A stretch of DNA of 39,386 nucleotides from K189A clade bacterium. Lineage in GTDB: Bacteria; Pseudomonadota; Gammaproteobacteria; Pseudomonadales; Azotimanducaceae. Under the pieces are notes generated by a model that was not told the DNA's origin, ran no database searches, and saw nothing but the letters and a program-made list of their open reading frames with translations. The stretch's first letter is position 1; each line of letters begins with the position of its first letter. The position numbers and the translations under genes are program-made. The DNA lies in assembly GCA_018607725.1 (NCBI GenBank), contig JABBAY010000154.1:1-39386 (forward strand), read 5' to 3'. Below, one piece after another: positions 1 to 8,785 of this stretch.

Positions 1-1
1 C

Positions 2-29
2 AAAGGAGACTGGGCAAAGGAGACTGGGT
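2..29. repeat. 14-bp tandem duplication
   Basis: Two adjacent copies of AAAGGAGACTGGG followed by C or T, at 2-15 and 16-29. They differ only in the last base. The unit contains a Shine-Dalgarno-like AAAGGAG, but no convincing gene follows. The repeat may extend left of the window. It is one of several such arrays in this window. Confidence 0.85.
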
Positions 30-134
30 AAAGAAGATAATGTTGAACTCGGAATTTGATTGTCACATCAAAGCCAACATCCGGCGAGTTTAGGCCATCA
101 CACTGCCCCATTATTTCTTAAAAGAAGCTGCGTA

Positions 135-187
135 AAAACATCTACCAAAAACCATCTACCAAAAACTATTTGCCAAAAACCATGGAG
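135..187. repeat. degenerate 13-14-bp tandem repeat beside the tRNA terminator
   Basis: Three and a half copies of a unit AAAAACCATCTACC (135-147, 148-161, 162-175, then a partial copy from 176). Read on the minus strand each copy supplies a run of five T residues. The copy nearest the hairpin therefore forms the U-tract of the tRNA-Lys terminator, and the others repeat that U-tract downstream. Confidence 0.75.
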
Positions 188-224
188 AAGCACCCCCGAT
201 TTTGCATCAGTGGGGGTGATCTCC
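176..224 (-). terminator. Rho-independent terminator of tRNA-Lys
   Basis: A strong stem-loop at 184-224. On the minus strand GGAGA and CACCCCC pair with GGGGGTG and TCTCC (12 bp, with one unpaired A/AG interruption). ATGG and then TTTTT (complement of 176-180) follow. It lies about 48 bp beyond the 3' end of the minus-strand tRNA, so it fits as that transcript's terminator. Confidence 0.75.
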
Positions 225-271
225 ATTTGTGGGGGCACTTCTTAGGGGGTAACCACCTGTACGTCTTGAAA

Positions 272-347
272 TGGTGGGCCGACCGCGACTCGAACGCGGG
301 ACCTACTAGTTAAAAGCCAGCTGCTCTACCAACTGAGCTATCGGCCC
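272..347 (-). tRNA. tRNA-Lys (anticodon TTT)
   Basis: On the minus strand the sequence folds as a complete cloverleaf. The acceptor arm GGGCCGA (complement of 341-347) pairs with TCGGCCC (complement of 276-282). The D-arm contains AGCTCAGTTGGTAGAGC, the anticodon loop CTTTTAA carries TTT, and the T-arm contains GTTCGAGTC. The 3' CCA is encoded (complement of 272-274) after an A discriminator. Length is 76 nt with CCA. A promoter (363-390) and a terminator (176-224) flank it, so it appears to be a single-gene transcription unit. Confidence 0.97.
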
Positions 348-362
348 AAAAGAAGAGCGGGT

Positions 363-390
363 ATCATAACGGTTTGCGTTTAAAACTCAA
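363..390 (-). promoter_or_regulatory. tRNA-Lys promoter with GC-rich discriminator
   Basis: On the minus strand TTGAGT (complement of 385-390) and TATGAT (complement of 363-368) are separated by 16 bp, a sigma-70-type pair just upstream of the tRNA. The bases after the -10 are ACCCGC. A GC-rich discriminator is typical of tRNA/rRNA promoters under stringent (ppGpp) control; that role is inferred here. Confidence 0.65.
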
Positions 391-410
391 GCGCGAGTTA
401 CGTTATTTGT

Positions 411-1385
411 TTAGTGTTTGATGCTGCCGGCTGGACGATGAGCAGAGGGAGTGAAAATCTGCTCAATTATTCGCTGGCAATGATCTGCGCCCGTAAGCTG
501 CTCGATGGTGAGTAACCCACCTGGGTTAATGACATTAAACTCGATGACCCAAGGGTAAGCCAGGTCTAACCCGGCAAACTCAACGCCTTGCTCGACAAGA
601 AATGCGCCGATTTTTCGACAATAAGCCCGTTCCATGCTGCTCAGTTCGCAGGCGCTGAGCGCTGCGCCTTGCATCCGATTAGTGCGATGGTCCTTTGCCG
701 CTCGGCGCAAATATTGGCCTACAGGCTCGCCGCCGGCAATCAGGACCCGCTTCTCACCAGCTTCGATTTCCTTTACATAGGGCTGCATCAAGCAGTACTG
801 ATCAGCGTCAACACCTGTCAGTGTCTCGAGAATCACCTGCGCGTTAGGGTCTTTGACACTGAGCAAAAATACGCTGCGACCCAGACTGCCTGCCGGTGGT
901 TTGACTATCCAGCGCTGGCCAGGATCGACTCGTTCACGCTCAAGCATATGCTGGTAGAGTGCCTGTGGGTCTGTTGCTGCAAACAATTCGGGGTGTTGGA
1001 AAACCTGCGGATGACTGGCGAGCAAGTACTTGCTCTTGAAGTGCATGATGGCTGTCAGAGAATTGATGATTCGACATTGCCCCTCCAGGGCATACAGCAG
1101 TTGGAACTTATCGAGAAAGTTGTTGCGTAAACCCAGGGATAAAAGCCAAATGTTGTCGAGCGTCTGGAGTGGCATGGTCGTCATTGCAGGAAAGGGCGTG
1201 CCCGCGATTAGTGGTGTCTCCAGCAGGCAAACATTGGCAACCACCTGGGAGGCCTGCATAGCCAGGGAGTCGGTAAAGCCGATATAGACTGCGTAGTTCT
1301 GTTTACGCATTTCATTGGCGAAGCGTAGGTAATTATCGTCGATGACAAAGTCGGTTTTGGCGATGAGAAAAGCGATGCTTGGCAT
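411..1385 (-). CDS. GshB-like ATP-grasp ligase
   Basis: 324 residues, related to prokaryotic glutathione synthetase, which joins glycine to gamma-glutamylcysteine using ATP. The C-terminal half follows GshB closely: the ATP-grasp glycine-rich loop VKPPAGSLGRS (161-171), then ILETLTG..YCLMQPY, then EKRVLIAGGEPV (211-222), then the metal-binding EFNVINPGG (282-290). The N-terminal third is divergent. The loop differs from the GshB form (PLDGMGGxSIF), and EFNV-NPGG replaces EINVTSPT. It may therefore be a paralogue using another carboxylate/amine pair rather than the housekeeping enzyme. It stands alone, divergent from nadA. ATG at 1385 has only a weak GAGA-type ribosome site. Family is sure, substrate is not. 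Confidence 0.75.
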   Translation of the reverse strand: MPSIAFLIAKTDFVIDDNYLRFANEMRKQNYAVYIGFTDSLAMQASQVVANVCLLETPLIAGTPFPAMTTMPLQTLDNIWLLSLGLRNNFLDKFQLLYALEGQCRIINSLTAIMHFKSKYLLASHPQVFQHPELFAATDPQALYQHMLERERVDPGQRWIVKPPAGSLGRSVFLLSVKDPNAQVILETLTGVDADQYCLMQPYVKEIEAGEKRVLIAGGEPVGQYLRRAAKDHRTNRMQGAALSACELSSMERAYCRKIGAFLVEQGVEFAGLDLAYPWVIEFNVINPGGLLTIEQLTGADHCQRIIEQIFTPSAHRPAGSIKH

Positions 1386-1444
1386 GGAGTGTGCGTCTCT
1401 TAATGTTGCCCCAGTTTACTCGCAGTCCTGATGGTCTGCCTATA

Positions 1445-1475
1445 TTGATCTATCTTTTGGCGAATTAGGTATAAT
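1445..1475 (+). promoter_or_regulatory. nadA promoter
   Basis: A perfect -10 box TATAAT (1470-1475) lies 33 bp upstream of the nadA ATG. The best -35 is TTGATC (1445-1450) with a 19-bp spacer, longer than ideal, so the -35 assignment is uncertain. Transcription would begin near 1482 with a leader of about 25 nt. Confidence 0.6.
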
Positions 1476-1507
1476 GACTCATCGAATTTCCGTGAGGTAC
1501 GAAGAAC

Positions 1508-2548
1508 ATGGCTAATATTGCATTTGATGTACCGCTGCACCAGAGCCAGACGATGACGGTGGCTGAAGTTCAGGATTATAAAATCAGGATCAAGGAACTG
1601 CTCGAAGCTCAAAATGCGGTTTTGGTGGCGCATTATTATACGGCTGATGTCATTCAAGAGTTGGCAGAGGAGACCGGTGGTTGCGTCGCTGACTCGCTCG
1701 AGATGGCACGTTTTGGCAGCCAGTCAGACGCCACCACGCTGGTGGTGGCGGGTGTGCGCTTTATGGGTGAGACCGCAAAGATTCTCAGCCCACAGAAGCG
1801 GGTATTGATGCCGACGTTGGAGGCGACCTGTTCATTGGATCTGGGCTGCCCGATAGGCGAGTTTTCTGCATTTTGCGATCAGTACCCTGATCGTACCGTT
1901 GTGGTTTATGCCAATACATCAGCGGCAGTCAAGGCCCGTGCAGATTGGGTAGTGACTTCCAGTATCGCTTTGGAGGTCGCCGAGCATTTGATGGACCAGG
2001 GAGAGAAAATTCTCTGGGCGCCGGATAAATATCTGGGTAGCTATATCCAGAGTGAGACCGGTGCGGATATGGTGATGTGGGACGGCGCCTGTATCGTTCA
2101 TGAGGAGTTCAAGGCCAAAGGCCTGCGAGATCTGATGAATGTTTATCCTGAGGCCGCGGTACTGGTTCATCCAGAATCACCGGCAGGGGTTGTGGCCTTG
2201 GCGGATGTTGTGGGTTCCACAACCCAAATTATCAATGCGGCCAGAGACCTGCCGAATAGCCATTTCATTGTTGCCACCGATCGAGGGATTTTCCACAAAA
2301 TGCGTCAGATGGCGCCGGGTAAGACGTTTATCGAAGCGCCCACGGCCGGTACCAGTGCGACCTGTCGTAGCTGCGCTCATTGTCCCTGGATGGGCATGAA
2401 TGAGCTGCAAAATCTTTACGGGAGCCTGGCCGCGGGTACTAATGAGGTAATAGTTGATACCGAGATCGCCCGCCGAGCCTTAGTGCCGCTTGAGCGCATG
2501 GTGTCTTTCGCCAACTCCGACGATTATCGTCTGCGAGCCAAGCGGTAA
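1508..2548 (+). CDS. nadA: quinolinate synthase A
   Basis: 346 residues, full length for the gammaproteobacterial enzyme. NadA condenses iminoaspartate (from NadB) with dihydroxyacetone phosphate to quinolinate in de novo NAD synthesis, using a cytosolic [4Fe-4S] cluster. Visible signatures are LVAHYY (39-44) near the N-terminus, [10 protein letters not shown] (105-114), [20 protein letters not shown] (132-151), GACIVHEEF (193-201), VHPESP (220-225) and the C-terminal [10 protein letters not shown] (286-295). Cys114, Cys195 and a cysteine of the last motif match the three cluster ligands. GAGGTACGAAGAAC precedes the ATG. It is followed by convergent bepA, as in Pseudomonas. Confidence 0.97.
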   Translation: MANIAFDVPLHQSQTMTVAEVQDYKIRIKELLEAQNAVLVAHYYTADVIQELAEETGGCVADSLEMARFGSQSDATTLVVAGVRFMGETAKILSPQKRVLMPTLEATCSLDLGCPIGEFSAFCDQYPDRTVVVYANTSAAVKARADWVVTSSIALEVAEHLMDQGEKILWAPDKYLGSYIQSETGADMVMWDGACIVHEEFKAKGLRDLMNVYPEAAVLVHPESPAGVVALADVVGSTTQIINAARDLPNSHFIVATDRGIFHKMRQMAPGKTFIEAPTAGTSATCRSCAHCPWMGMNELQNLYGSLAAGTNEVIVDTEIARRALVPLERMVSFANSDDYRLRAKR

Positions 2549-2578
2549 TCGTGCAATCCCTAAAAATGCATATAGCTG

Positions 2579-2622
2579 AGCGTGTAACAAGCGTGTCATA
2601 AGCGTGTCATAAGCGTGTAATA
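2579..2622. repeat. 11-bp tandem repeat, four copies
   Basis: Four adjacent copies of AGCGTGTMATA (2579-2589, 2590-2600, 2601-2611, 2612-2622). The two central copies are identical; the outer two have one or two changes. It lies in the short gap between the convergent genes nadA and bepA. A period of 11 bp is close to one helical turn. Confidence 0.9.
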
Positions 2623-2677
2623 GATGAGGGGCACTAGCCGGTGGTTACGGCGACACTGACCTTCGCTAGCAACACAA

Positions 2678-4189
2678 TCAGGATGTGCGTTGGCCGCGGC
2701 GAAGCTCATGAATAGTTTTGATTCGCTCGCGAAGTCTGGCGGTGAGGCTGAAGTTGTCTCGGGCCAGCGGAATGGCGTAACCCAGCTGTTTGATCGCTTG
2801 GTCAAGGTTGCCAACCATGACGAAGTATTCGGCGCGCGCTTCATGAACACCAATAACATCGTTGGCCATGCCATAGGCTTCCGCTAACAGGTACCAGACA
2901 TTAATATCGTTAGGGCGTTCTTTGGTGAGTTTGCCGAGTTCCGCGACGGCCTTGTCAGCCTGCTTAGTTTGCATCAGGACGTTGGCATAACTCATTGTCA
3001 GTGGATAATTATTAATGTTGATGCTGAGTGCCTGCTGCAATATAGCCTCGGCTTGTGCATAGCGCTGGGCCTTGATGTTCAATGTTGCCGCCGCGAGCGT
3101 GAATGCGATTTTACCTTCGTATTGTGCCATCAAAGGCTCCAGTAGGCGTTGCGCGTCGTCGACCCTGCCCGCGTCTATATGTGCCAGAACCTGACCGTAT
3201 TGGTAGGCGGTTTTGATCACAGGATCTGAGCTCTTTGCGCCGGCCTCGAAACGTTTAATGAGATCAGTGTTCGTTTCGTTGCCCCTGGCTATGGCCCGTA
3301 CTTTCATTAATTGGAAATCAAGATTCTGCGGCCAGATGCCTGCGGGGTAGCCGCGGGTCTGGTTGTAGGAGTCGGCGATACGATCCTTGGTGACAGGATG
3401 AGTTAAAAGGAATTCAGGTATGCGGGTGGTATTGAAGCGATTTGCACGCTCCAGCCGCTCGAACATATAAGCCATGGCGCGCGGGTCCATGTCTGCGTCA
3501 ACCAGCGTATCAATTCCTACTCTGTCTGCTTCGGCCTCTCGTGAGCGACTGTAGCGTAGGCGCTCGTTTACGGCGAGGCCTTGACCCGCACTGATAGCTG
3601 CCATGCCTGCACCACCGCCGCTGGTTGACATTAGCACCACGCCCGCCAACAGGCCGGCCAGATTTTTCAAATTAGCACCACGACCTGCCTCAAGACCGCG
3701 GGCAAAATGGCGTTGGCTCAGGTGGGCCAGTTCGTGAGCGAGAATCGATGAAATTTCATTTTCACTCTCGCCTACCAGGAACAAACCGAGGTTGACGCCA
3801 ATAATGCCGCCTGGCGCGGCAAAGGCGTTCAGCGCAGTATCATCAATGATCAGCAGATCCAGCCGTCGGTCTTCGAGCCGGCTGTGAGAGGCGAGTTTGT
3901 AAATCAGATGCTCCAGATAGCTCTGCATCAGAGGGTCTTGGACCTGAGGTGCCTGAGCGCGCAGCGAACGCAGGAATTCCTGGCCCAATTCGCGTTCTTC
4001 AGCCAGGGAGATAATGGCTGATGTGGTATCGCCAAATTGGGGCAGATTTTGGTTTCGCGCTGCCTGAGCCACAGGTATGCCGGCGAGCATGAGAGACAGG
4101 ATCAGCCAGGGCGTGGCGAATGGTGAAAAATCAAGTCGTCGCCAAGGCAAAATCAGCTTGGGAATCCTAGCGGGGTACAAGGCAGTCAT
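2678..4189 (-). CDS. bepA: periplasmic M48 metalloprotease/chaperone BepA
   Basis: About 503 residues from the ATG at 4189; an in-frame TTG four codons earlier is less likely. BepA (YfgC) is a periplasmic zinc protease with C-terminal TPRs that assists LptD maturation and degrades stalled outer-membrane proteins at the BAM complex. A signal-peptide-like segment PWLILSLMLAGIPVAQA ends near residue 43. The zinc motif HELAH follows around residue 152-156 within SSILAHELAHLSQRHFARG, and the third ligand is in SREAEADRVG about 62 residues later. From about residue 290 the chain is helical TPR-like sequence. Length and domain order match the family. It is divergent from the tusA-like gene and convergent with nadA. 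Confidence 0.93.
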   Translation of the reverse strand: MTALYPARIPKLILPWRRLDFSPFATPWLILSLMLAGIPVAQAARNQNLPQFGDTTSAIISLAEERELGQEFLRSLRAQAPQVQDPLMQSYLEHLIYKLASHSRLEDRRLDLLIIDDTALNAFAAPGGIIGVNLGLFLVGESENEISSILAHELAHLSQRHFARGLEAGRGANLKNLAGLLAGVVLMSTSGGGAGMAAISAGQGLAVNERLRYSRSREAEADRVGIDTLVDADMDPRAMAYMFERLERANRFNTTRIPEFLLTHPVTKDRIADSYNQTRGYPAGIWPQNLDFQLMKVRAIARGNETNTDLIKRFEAGAKSSDPVIKTAYQYGQVLAHIDAGRVDDAQRLLEPLMAQYEGKIAFTLAAATLNIKAQRYAQAEAILQQALSININNYPLTMSYANVLMQTKQADKAVAELGKLTKERPNDINVWYLLAEAYGMANDVIGVHEARAEYFVMVGNLDQAIKQLGYAIPLARDNFSLTARLRERIKTIHELRRGQRTS

Positions 4190-4336
4190 GATGAGAGGCA
4201 AGCCAAAAAGTGAGTGTCAGATTTGACCCTATCAGTATCGATACGTTCCCGGCAAGGGAGATTAGACAGGGCGGTCGATGGCGAGTCGGCGAAGTTCGTT
4301 TCCAGCCCGAATAACAGATATAATCTTGGCTTTACG

Positions 4337-4618
4337 ATGATGAGCACCACCATGAGCAGTGAAACTTCGAATGACAGCCTCGAGGAGATCGATATTGACG
4401 AGTCTCTGGATGCCGTGGGTCTGACTTGTCCGTTGCCATTGCTGAAGGCCAAGCAAGCGTTGAACAAAATGCGCCCGGGTCAGGTACTGTCAGTGGTCTG
4501 TACTGACCCAGGGTCAGTGCGTGACTTTCAGGTGTTTGCCAATCAAAGTGGGCACCTGTTGATGCGATCGACTGCCGTTGAGGGCCGGTATGGCTTCTGG
4601 TTGAAAAAAGTCGGATAA
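4337..4618 (+). CDS. TusA/SirA-family sulfur carrier
   Basis: About 93 residues. The core LDAVGLTCPLPLLKAKQALNKM carries the CPxP motif, whose cysteine holds a persulfide in TusA-family sulfur transferases. It is followed by the typical beta strand GQVLSVVCTDPGS and ends WLKKVG. Of the in-frame starts, GTG 4214 would add a non-homologous 41-residue tail. ATG 4337, 4340 and 4352 all suit the family length of roughly 80 residues, and none has a clear ribosome site. In Pseudomonas the homologue between bepA and perM (PA1006) is linked to molybdenum/sulfur metabolism; a role other than tRNA 2-thiolation is therefore possible. Confidence 0.9.
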   Translation: MMSTTMSSETSNDSLEEIDIDESLDAVGLTCPLPLLKAKQALNKMRPGQVLSVVCTDPGSVRDFQVFANQSGHLLMRSTAVEGRYGFWLKKVG

Positions 4619-4711
4619 CCCGGTTAACCCGGATAAAGCGACTTCTCGATGAGCCAGGTCCGCGATCTACGGCAGGCACACAGTAAATCACACAGCAAGG
4701 AACACGATTTT

Positions 4712-5782
4712 ATGTTTGAAGTGATGCGCGGTTGGATTAATCGCTTTCTGTCTGATGAGGAGGGCGTTTTGCTGGCAGCCATACTCCTGGCTTCCACCTT
4801 GATTATTATCTTCATGGGCAATGTGCTGGCGCCTTTGCTGACCGGTGTTGTCCTGGCCTATGTTATGCAGGGCAGTATCAAGATGTTGAAACGATTTCGA
4901 ATCCCCAATGGCTTGGCCGTGGCGCTGACCTTCAGTTTATTTATGGGCGGTTTCGTGGCGCTGCTATTTTTTATTATCCCCAGAGTCTGGCGTCAGATGC
5001 GGTCGTTGTTTGATAACCTGCCGAATATGATCGAGCAAACTCGCGCCCTACTGTTGACGTTGCCAGATGAATATCCAGTGCTCCTAAGTGAGCAGCAAGT
5101 GGGTAGCTGGATTGAGATGTTGAATACTGAAGCCAGTGGAATCGGCCAATGGTTAGTGTCGTTCTCATTGTCCCAGCTACCGGTCATTGCCGCTGTCACG
5201 GTGTATACCATGTTAGTGCCAATCCTAGTGTTTTTCCTGTTGAAGGATCAGAAGGCTATTTTGGGCTGGTGCTCGTCGCTTTTACCCAGCCGCCGACCTT
5301 TGTTGAACCAGATTGGCGCGGAGATGGATCAGCAGATGGCGAACTATATTCGTGGCAAGGTGATGGAAATCATCGTGCTAGGTGTGGTGAGTTACATCTT
5401 CTTTAAAGTTGTCGCTCTCGATTACGCCGCCTTGCTGGCCTTTTTGGTGGGTTTGTCAGTGATCGTACCCTATGTGGGTCTGGTGGCCGTGACGGTACCC
5501 TTGGTTATTATTTCTTATCTGCAATTTGGTTGGGGTCCGGATTTTTTCTACATTATGCTGGGTTACACCATTATCCAAGGTATTGATGGTCTGGTCATAG
5601 TTCCTTTGTTGTTCTCCGAGGCCGTCAACTTGCATCCGATCGCCATTATCACAGCGGTGTTGGTGTTCGGCAGCTGGTGGGGGTTGTGGGGTGTGTTTTT
5701 TGCGATTCCCCTCGCGACACTGGTCAAGGCAGTTATGACGTCTTGGCCCCAGAAGGGGGCTGAGGCCTCAACCTCCTTGTGA
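4712..5782 (+). CDS. perM: PerM / AI-2E family inner-membrane transporter
   Basis: 356 residues from ATG 4712, chosen because AAGGAA lies 9 bp upstream and because the 21 residues that an upstream start at 4649 would add are hydrophilic and atypical. Hydrophobic segments include LLAAILLASTLIIIFMGNVL and VLAPLLTGVVLAYVM near the N-terminus, then GGFVALLFFIIP, a central VTVYTMLVPILVFFLL, and a cluster of four to five helices after residue 215. This is the usual AI-2E_transport topology. The substrate of PerM proteins is unsettled; export and permease roles have both been proposed. Same strand and neighbourhood as the tusA-like gene. Confidence 0.92.
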   Translation: MFEVMRGWINRFLSDEEGVLLAAILLASTLIIIFMGNVLAPLLTGVVLAYVMQGSIKMLKRFRIPNGLAVALTFSLFMGGFVALLFFIIPRVWRQMRSLFDNLPNMIEQTRALLLTLPDEYPVLLSEQQVGSWIEMLNTEASGIGQWLVSFSLSQLPVIAAVTVYTMLVPILVFFLLKDQKAILGWCSSLLPSRRPLLNQIGAEMDQQMANYIRGKVMEIIVLGVVSYIFFKVVALDYAALLAFLVGLSVIVPYVGLVAVTVPLVIISYLQFGWGPDFFYIMLGYTIIQGIDGLVIVPLLFSEAVNLHPIAIITAVLVFGSWWGLWGVFFAIPLATLVKAVMTSWPQKGAEASTSL

Positions 5783-5868
5783 TCCAGCAGAGACACCATT
5801 AAGATTGTCGCTCGTGCGATTCCACCCTGCCGTCGTCATCCTGCGACCGGCACTAATTAGGCTAGAAG

Positions 5869-6750
5869 ATGATCTCAGGTAGTATAGTAGCGCTAGTTAC
5901 TCCCATGCATTTGGATGGCGCAATTGATTGGCAACGCCTCGATGAATTAGTTGAGTGGCATGTGGCCAGCGGTACAGATGGGTTGGTGCCGGTGGGTACC
6001 ACTGGTGAATCTTCGACGGTTGACATCAACGAGCACTGCGAAATAGTTAAACGGGTGGTCAAGGTCGTTCAAGGGCGTATCCCGGTGATCGCTGGTACTG
6101 GCGCGAACGCCACCAAGGAAGCCATCGAGTTGACGCTGGCAGCTAAGAATGCCGGTGCTGATGCGTGCCTGTTGGTGACGCCCTATTACAATAAGCCGAC
6201 CCAGGAAGGTCTGTACCAGCATTATCGGGCCATTGCTGCTGCAGTAGATTTGCCTCAAATTTTATATAATGTGCCGAGTCGAACAGCCTGCGATATGTTG
6301 CCCGCAACCGTTGCCAGATTGGCCGAGCTTGATCAGGTTATCGCCATCAAGGAAGCCACCGGCAATATCGACAGGACACGTGAGATTCTGGCACTCTGTA
6401 AGACGCCGATTGAGGTTTTTTCCGGTGATGATGAAACTGCGCTTGAGCTCATGTTAGCCGGGGCTAGCGGTACCATCAGTGTCACTGCGAATGTCGCGCC
6501 AGCTGAGATGGCGAGGATTTGTAAGCTCTTGCGCGAAGGCAAGATTGACGAGGCGCGTGCGCTGGATCATCGCCTGCTGGGCTTGCACCAAAATCTTTTC
6601 CTAGAGTCTAATCCCATACCAGTTAAGTGGGCGCTGATGGAAATGGGAAAAATCGATCGGGGTATTCGTTTGCCCCTCACTGAACTATCACCGCAATACC
6701 ATCAAGCTGTTCGTGATGCACTGCAACAAGCTGGAGTAGTAAACTCGTGA
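5869..6750 (+). CDS. dapA: 4-hydroxy-tetrahydrodipicolinate synthase
   Basis: 293 residues, the normal length. DapA condenses pyruvate with aspartate semialdehyde, the first committed step to diaminopimelate and lysine. All catalytic residues are at E. coli numbering: Thr44-Thr45 in GTTGES, Tyr107 in TPYYNKP, Tyr133 in ILYNVPSRT, Arg138, and Schiff-base Lys161 in AIKEATGN. The start GATG at 5869 follows AGGCTAGAAG. Its stop overlaps the bamC start (TGATG), the usual dapA-bamC coupling. The gcvR and bcp genes found upstream in Pseudomonas are absent; only 86 bp separate it from perM. Confidence 0.98.
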   Translation: MISGSIVALVTPMHLDGAIDWQRLDELVEWHVASGTDGLVPVGTTGESSTVDINEHCEIVKRVVKVVQGRIPVIAGTGANATKEAIELTLAAKNAGADACLLVTPYYNKPTQEGLYQHYRAIAAAVDLPQILYNVPSRTACDMLPATVARLAELDQVIAIKEATGNIDRTREILALCKTPIEVFSGDDETALELMLAGASGTISVTANVAPAEMARICKLLREGKIDEARALDHRLLGLHQNLFLESNPIPVKWALMEMGKIDRGIRLPLTELSPQYHQAVRDALQQAGVVNS

Positions 6751-7880
6751 TGCAAAGAGTTAGCTCTTTTTACGACGTGATTGATGCCGCTGCGATACGT
6801 CGCGGCTGCGTGATAACAGTCTCATCCTTACTGATTTCCGGCTGTAGCTGGTTCGGGATTGAAAATAATAGTGATAATTACTTAGAGTCTGATTCGATTC
6901 CTCGAGTGACGATTCCGGAAAGTCTCGACACACCGGCATTTACCGATGCACTTGTTATCCCTGTGGTAAATGACGCTCGTGGCCTGATGGGTGAGAAGAT
7001 GACGATTGGCTTGCCGGAGCCGTTGAGCACGGCATCGGGCGTCGAACAGATTGTTATTCGAAAGCTCGGCGAAGAGCGCTGGATATTTATCGACACCCCA
7101 CCGGCAGCAGTATGGCCTAAAATCAGGCTCTTCTGGGAAGTGAACAATATGGAGTTGCAGTCGGCCGATGCTCGCCGCGGTGTTCTGGAAAGTGTCTGGC
7201 TGGCATCCGTGGCTGGCGAGCCCGATAAGGTCTTTGAAAGCTTAATAAGTGGCGTTGCATGGGCGGATTCGAACGCGACGGTACAAAATAAATTTCGCTT
7301 GAGTATTGAAGCGGGTATTCGTTCGGGCAGCTCCGAGGTTCATCTAGAGCACAAGCAGGTTCCTCGCGGTGCACCCGTCAGGCAGGATACTGCGAACTGG
7401 AACGGTACATCAGACGACGTCGAAATTGAGTCGAAGGTGTTGTCGGAACTGGCTTATTTTCTCGGCGAGACGATTCCTCAGGGGTTTTCCATATCCCAGG
7501 GTGCCATGAGTATACGTAGCAGTCGGATTGAGTTGCTGCCAGATAGAAAGAAACCGGTGCTTCGTTATAAGCTCGACTTTGATCGCGCCTGGGCTACCGT
7601 CGGCAAAGCGTTGGCTGATGCGTCGATTAATATCGACGACCGAGATCGGACTTCCGCAAATTATTATGTGCTCTATGACGCGACGGCTAATCGGCAACCG
7701 GGTTTTCTCGCTCGGCTTTTCACTGACGAGACGGTGCTTAGTGACGAAAACAAATATCAGGTACACCTCGAGGAGCTTGACGATGGCGTGCATGTGATTA
7801 TTTATAAAAATCAGACGAGCTTGGCTGACCCATTGGTGGCAGAACGGTTGCTGAAAATCATTAGAGAGTACTCTAGCTAG
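6750..7880 (+). CDS. bamC: outer-membrane assembly lipoprotein BamC
   Basis: 376 residues from ATG 6750, which overlaps the dapA stop (a GTG at 6747 is also in frame). BamC is a lipoprotein of the beta-barrel assembly complex. The N-terminus has an arginine pair, a hydrophobic stretch CVITVSSLLIS and the lipobox LISGC with Cys32 as the likely lipidated residue. A flexible segment rich in Ser/Asn/Asp and Pro follows, then two helix-grip-like halves (about 100-215 and 255-375) as expected for BamC. It contains the family-like phrases WIFIDTPPAAVWPKIRLFW and EYSS at the end. Sequence conservation of BamC is low, so the call leans on architecture and the dapA linkage. Confidence 0.9.
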   Translation: MQRVSSFYDVIDAAAIRRGCVITVSSLLISGCSWFGIENNSDNYLESDSIPRVTIPESLDTPAFTDALVIPVVNDARGLMGEKMTIGLPEPLSTASGVEQIVIRKLGEERWIFIDTPPAAVWPKIRLFWEVNNMELQSADARRGVLESVWLASVAGEPDKVFESLISGVAWADSNATVQNKFRLSIEAGIRSGSSEVHLEHKQVPRGAPVRQDTANWNGTSDDVEIESKVLSELAYFLGETIPQGFSISQGAMSIRSSRIELLPDRKKPVLRYKLDFDRAWATVGKALADASINIDDRDRTSANYYVLYDATANRQPGFLARLFTDETVLSDENKYQVHLEELDDGVHVIIYKNQTSLADPLVAERLLKIIREYSS

Positions 7881-7896
7881 GAAGCATTAATTTATC

Positions 7897-8676
7897 GTGC
7901 GTATTACATCCCTGGGTAGTGGAAGTCGTGGAAACTGCACGCTCATCGAAGACGAGAAAACCTGTGTTCTCGTCGACCTAGGTTTTACCCTGAAAGAAAT
8001 TGAGCGGCGTCTACATCGAATCGGACGAACTCCGCAGGACATCAGCGGCGTGCTGGTGACCCACGAACACTCAGATCATATTCATGGCGTCGGTGCATTC
8101 GCCCGTAAGCATAAGACCGCCGTTTATCTGACGCCGGGCACTTATAGCGCCAAGCGTATGGGTGAGGTGCCGAAGCTCAACCGGATCAATTGTCATCGCC
8201 CCTTCGAAATTGGTAGTTTATCGATTGAGCCGGTGGCCGTTCCTCATGACGCCCGCGAACCGTGTCAGTACGTCATTTCCTCTGGGCGAGTCACTATCGG
8301 AGTGCTGACGGACCTGGGTCATATTACGCCCCATGTTGAACGTCACTACGAGCAATGTGATGCGCTGTTATTGGAGTGCAACCATGATCTCCAGATGCTC
8401 TCTGACGGTCCTTATCCTTATTCCTTAAAGCAGCGGGTGGGTGGTCTGCGCGGTCACCTGAACAATCAACAAGCGGCAGGTTTGCTGCAGAAAATCGATT
8501 TGCCGCGCTTGCAGCATTTAGTGATATCCCACATCAGCGAAAAGAACAACGCTGATCATCTTGCGCTCGAGGCGGTCAACGAGATCCTGCAGGCCGACGC
8601 TAGTGGCTGGCAAGGGGAATTACAGATCGCCCAGCAGGAGACAGGCTTTGACTGGCTCGATATCTCCGCCACCTAA
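7897..8676 (+). CDS. MBL-fold metallohydrolase (YycJ/WalJ-like)
   Basis: 259 residues starting with GTG at 7897, 16 bp after bamC, with AGGAAG upstream. The opening MRITSLGSGSRGNCTLIE and the dinuclear metal motif THEHSDH (His56, His58, Asp60, His61) are typical of the YycJ-like branch of the metallo-beta-lactamase superfamily. Later ligands are probably His in VPHDAREP, Asp in VLTDLGH and His in VISHIS. Members are proposed DNA exonucleases/phosphodiesterases. It is the third gene of the dapA-bamC-MBL unit; in Pseudomonas purC comes next but here it does not. Confidence 0.9.
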   Translation: MRITSLGSGSRGNCTLIEDEKTCVLVDLGFTLKEIERRLHRIGRTPQDISGVLVTHEHSDHIHGVGAFARKHKTAVYLTPGTYSAKRMGEVPKLNRINCHRPFEIGSLSIEPVAVPHDAREPCQYVISSGRVTIGVLTDLGHITPHVERHYEQCDALLLECNHDLQMLSDGPYPYSLKQRVGGLRGHLNNQQAAGLLQKIDLPRLQHLVISHISEKNNADHLALEAVNEILQADASGWQGELQIAQQETGFDWLDISAT

Positions 8677-8716
8677 GTATTTCTAAAAAACGGTTGTCCA
8701 CTGAGTTAATATACAG

Positions 8717-8736
8717 TACTGTACTGACATACAGTA
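8717..8736. promoter_or_regulatory. LexA (SOS) box
   Basis: TACTGT, eight bases, then ACAGTA: both outer arms of the gammaproteobacterial LexA operator (TACTG-(TA)5-CAGTA, as known from E. coli) are perfect, with correct 20-bp length. A second perfect palindrome TACAGTACTGTA (8712-8723) is nested over its left half. The site lies 50 bp upstream of the small ORF at 8786 and beyond the stop of the MBL gene. A control role over the small ORF is inferred from position. Confidence 0.8.
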
Positions 8737-8785
8737 TTAACCGGCATTGCACGGTCGACTTAACATCAGGTAGGGGCAGAGCATC

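Noticed and set aside
60-245. 61-codon plus-strand frame at the left edge
   Set aside because: It runs through the A-rich tandem repeat and the tRNA terminator, has no ribosome site and resembles nothing.
588-1130. 180-codon frame opposite the GshB-like gene
   Set aside because: Antisense to a well-supported ATP-grasp gene; composition reflects the opposite strand.
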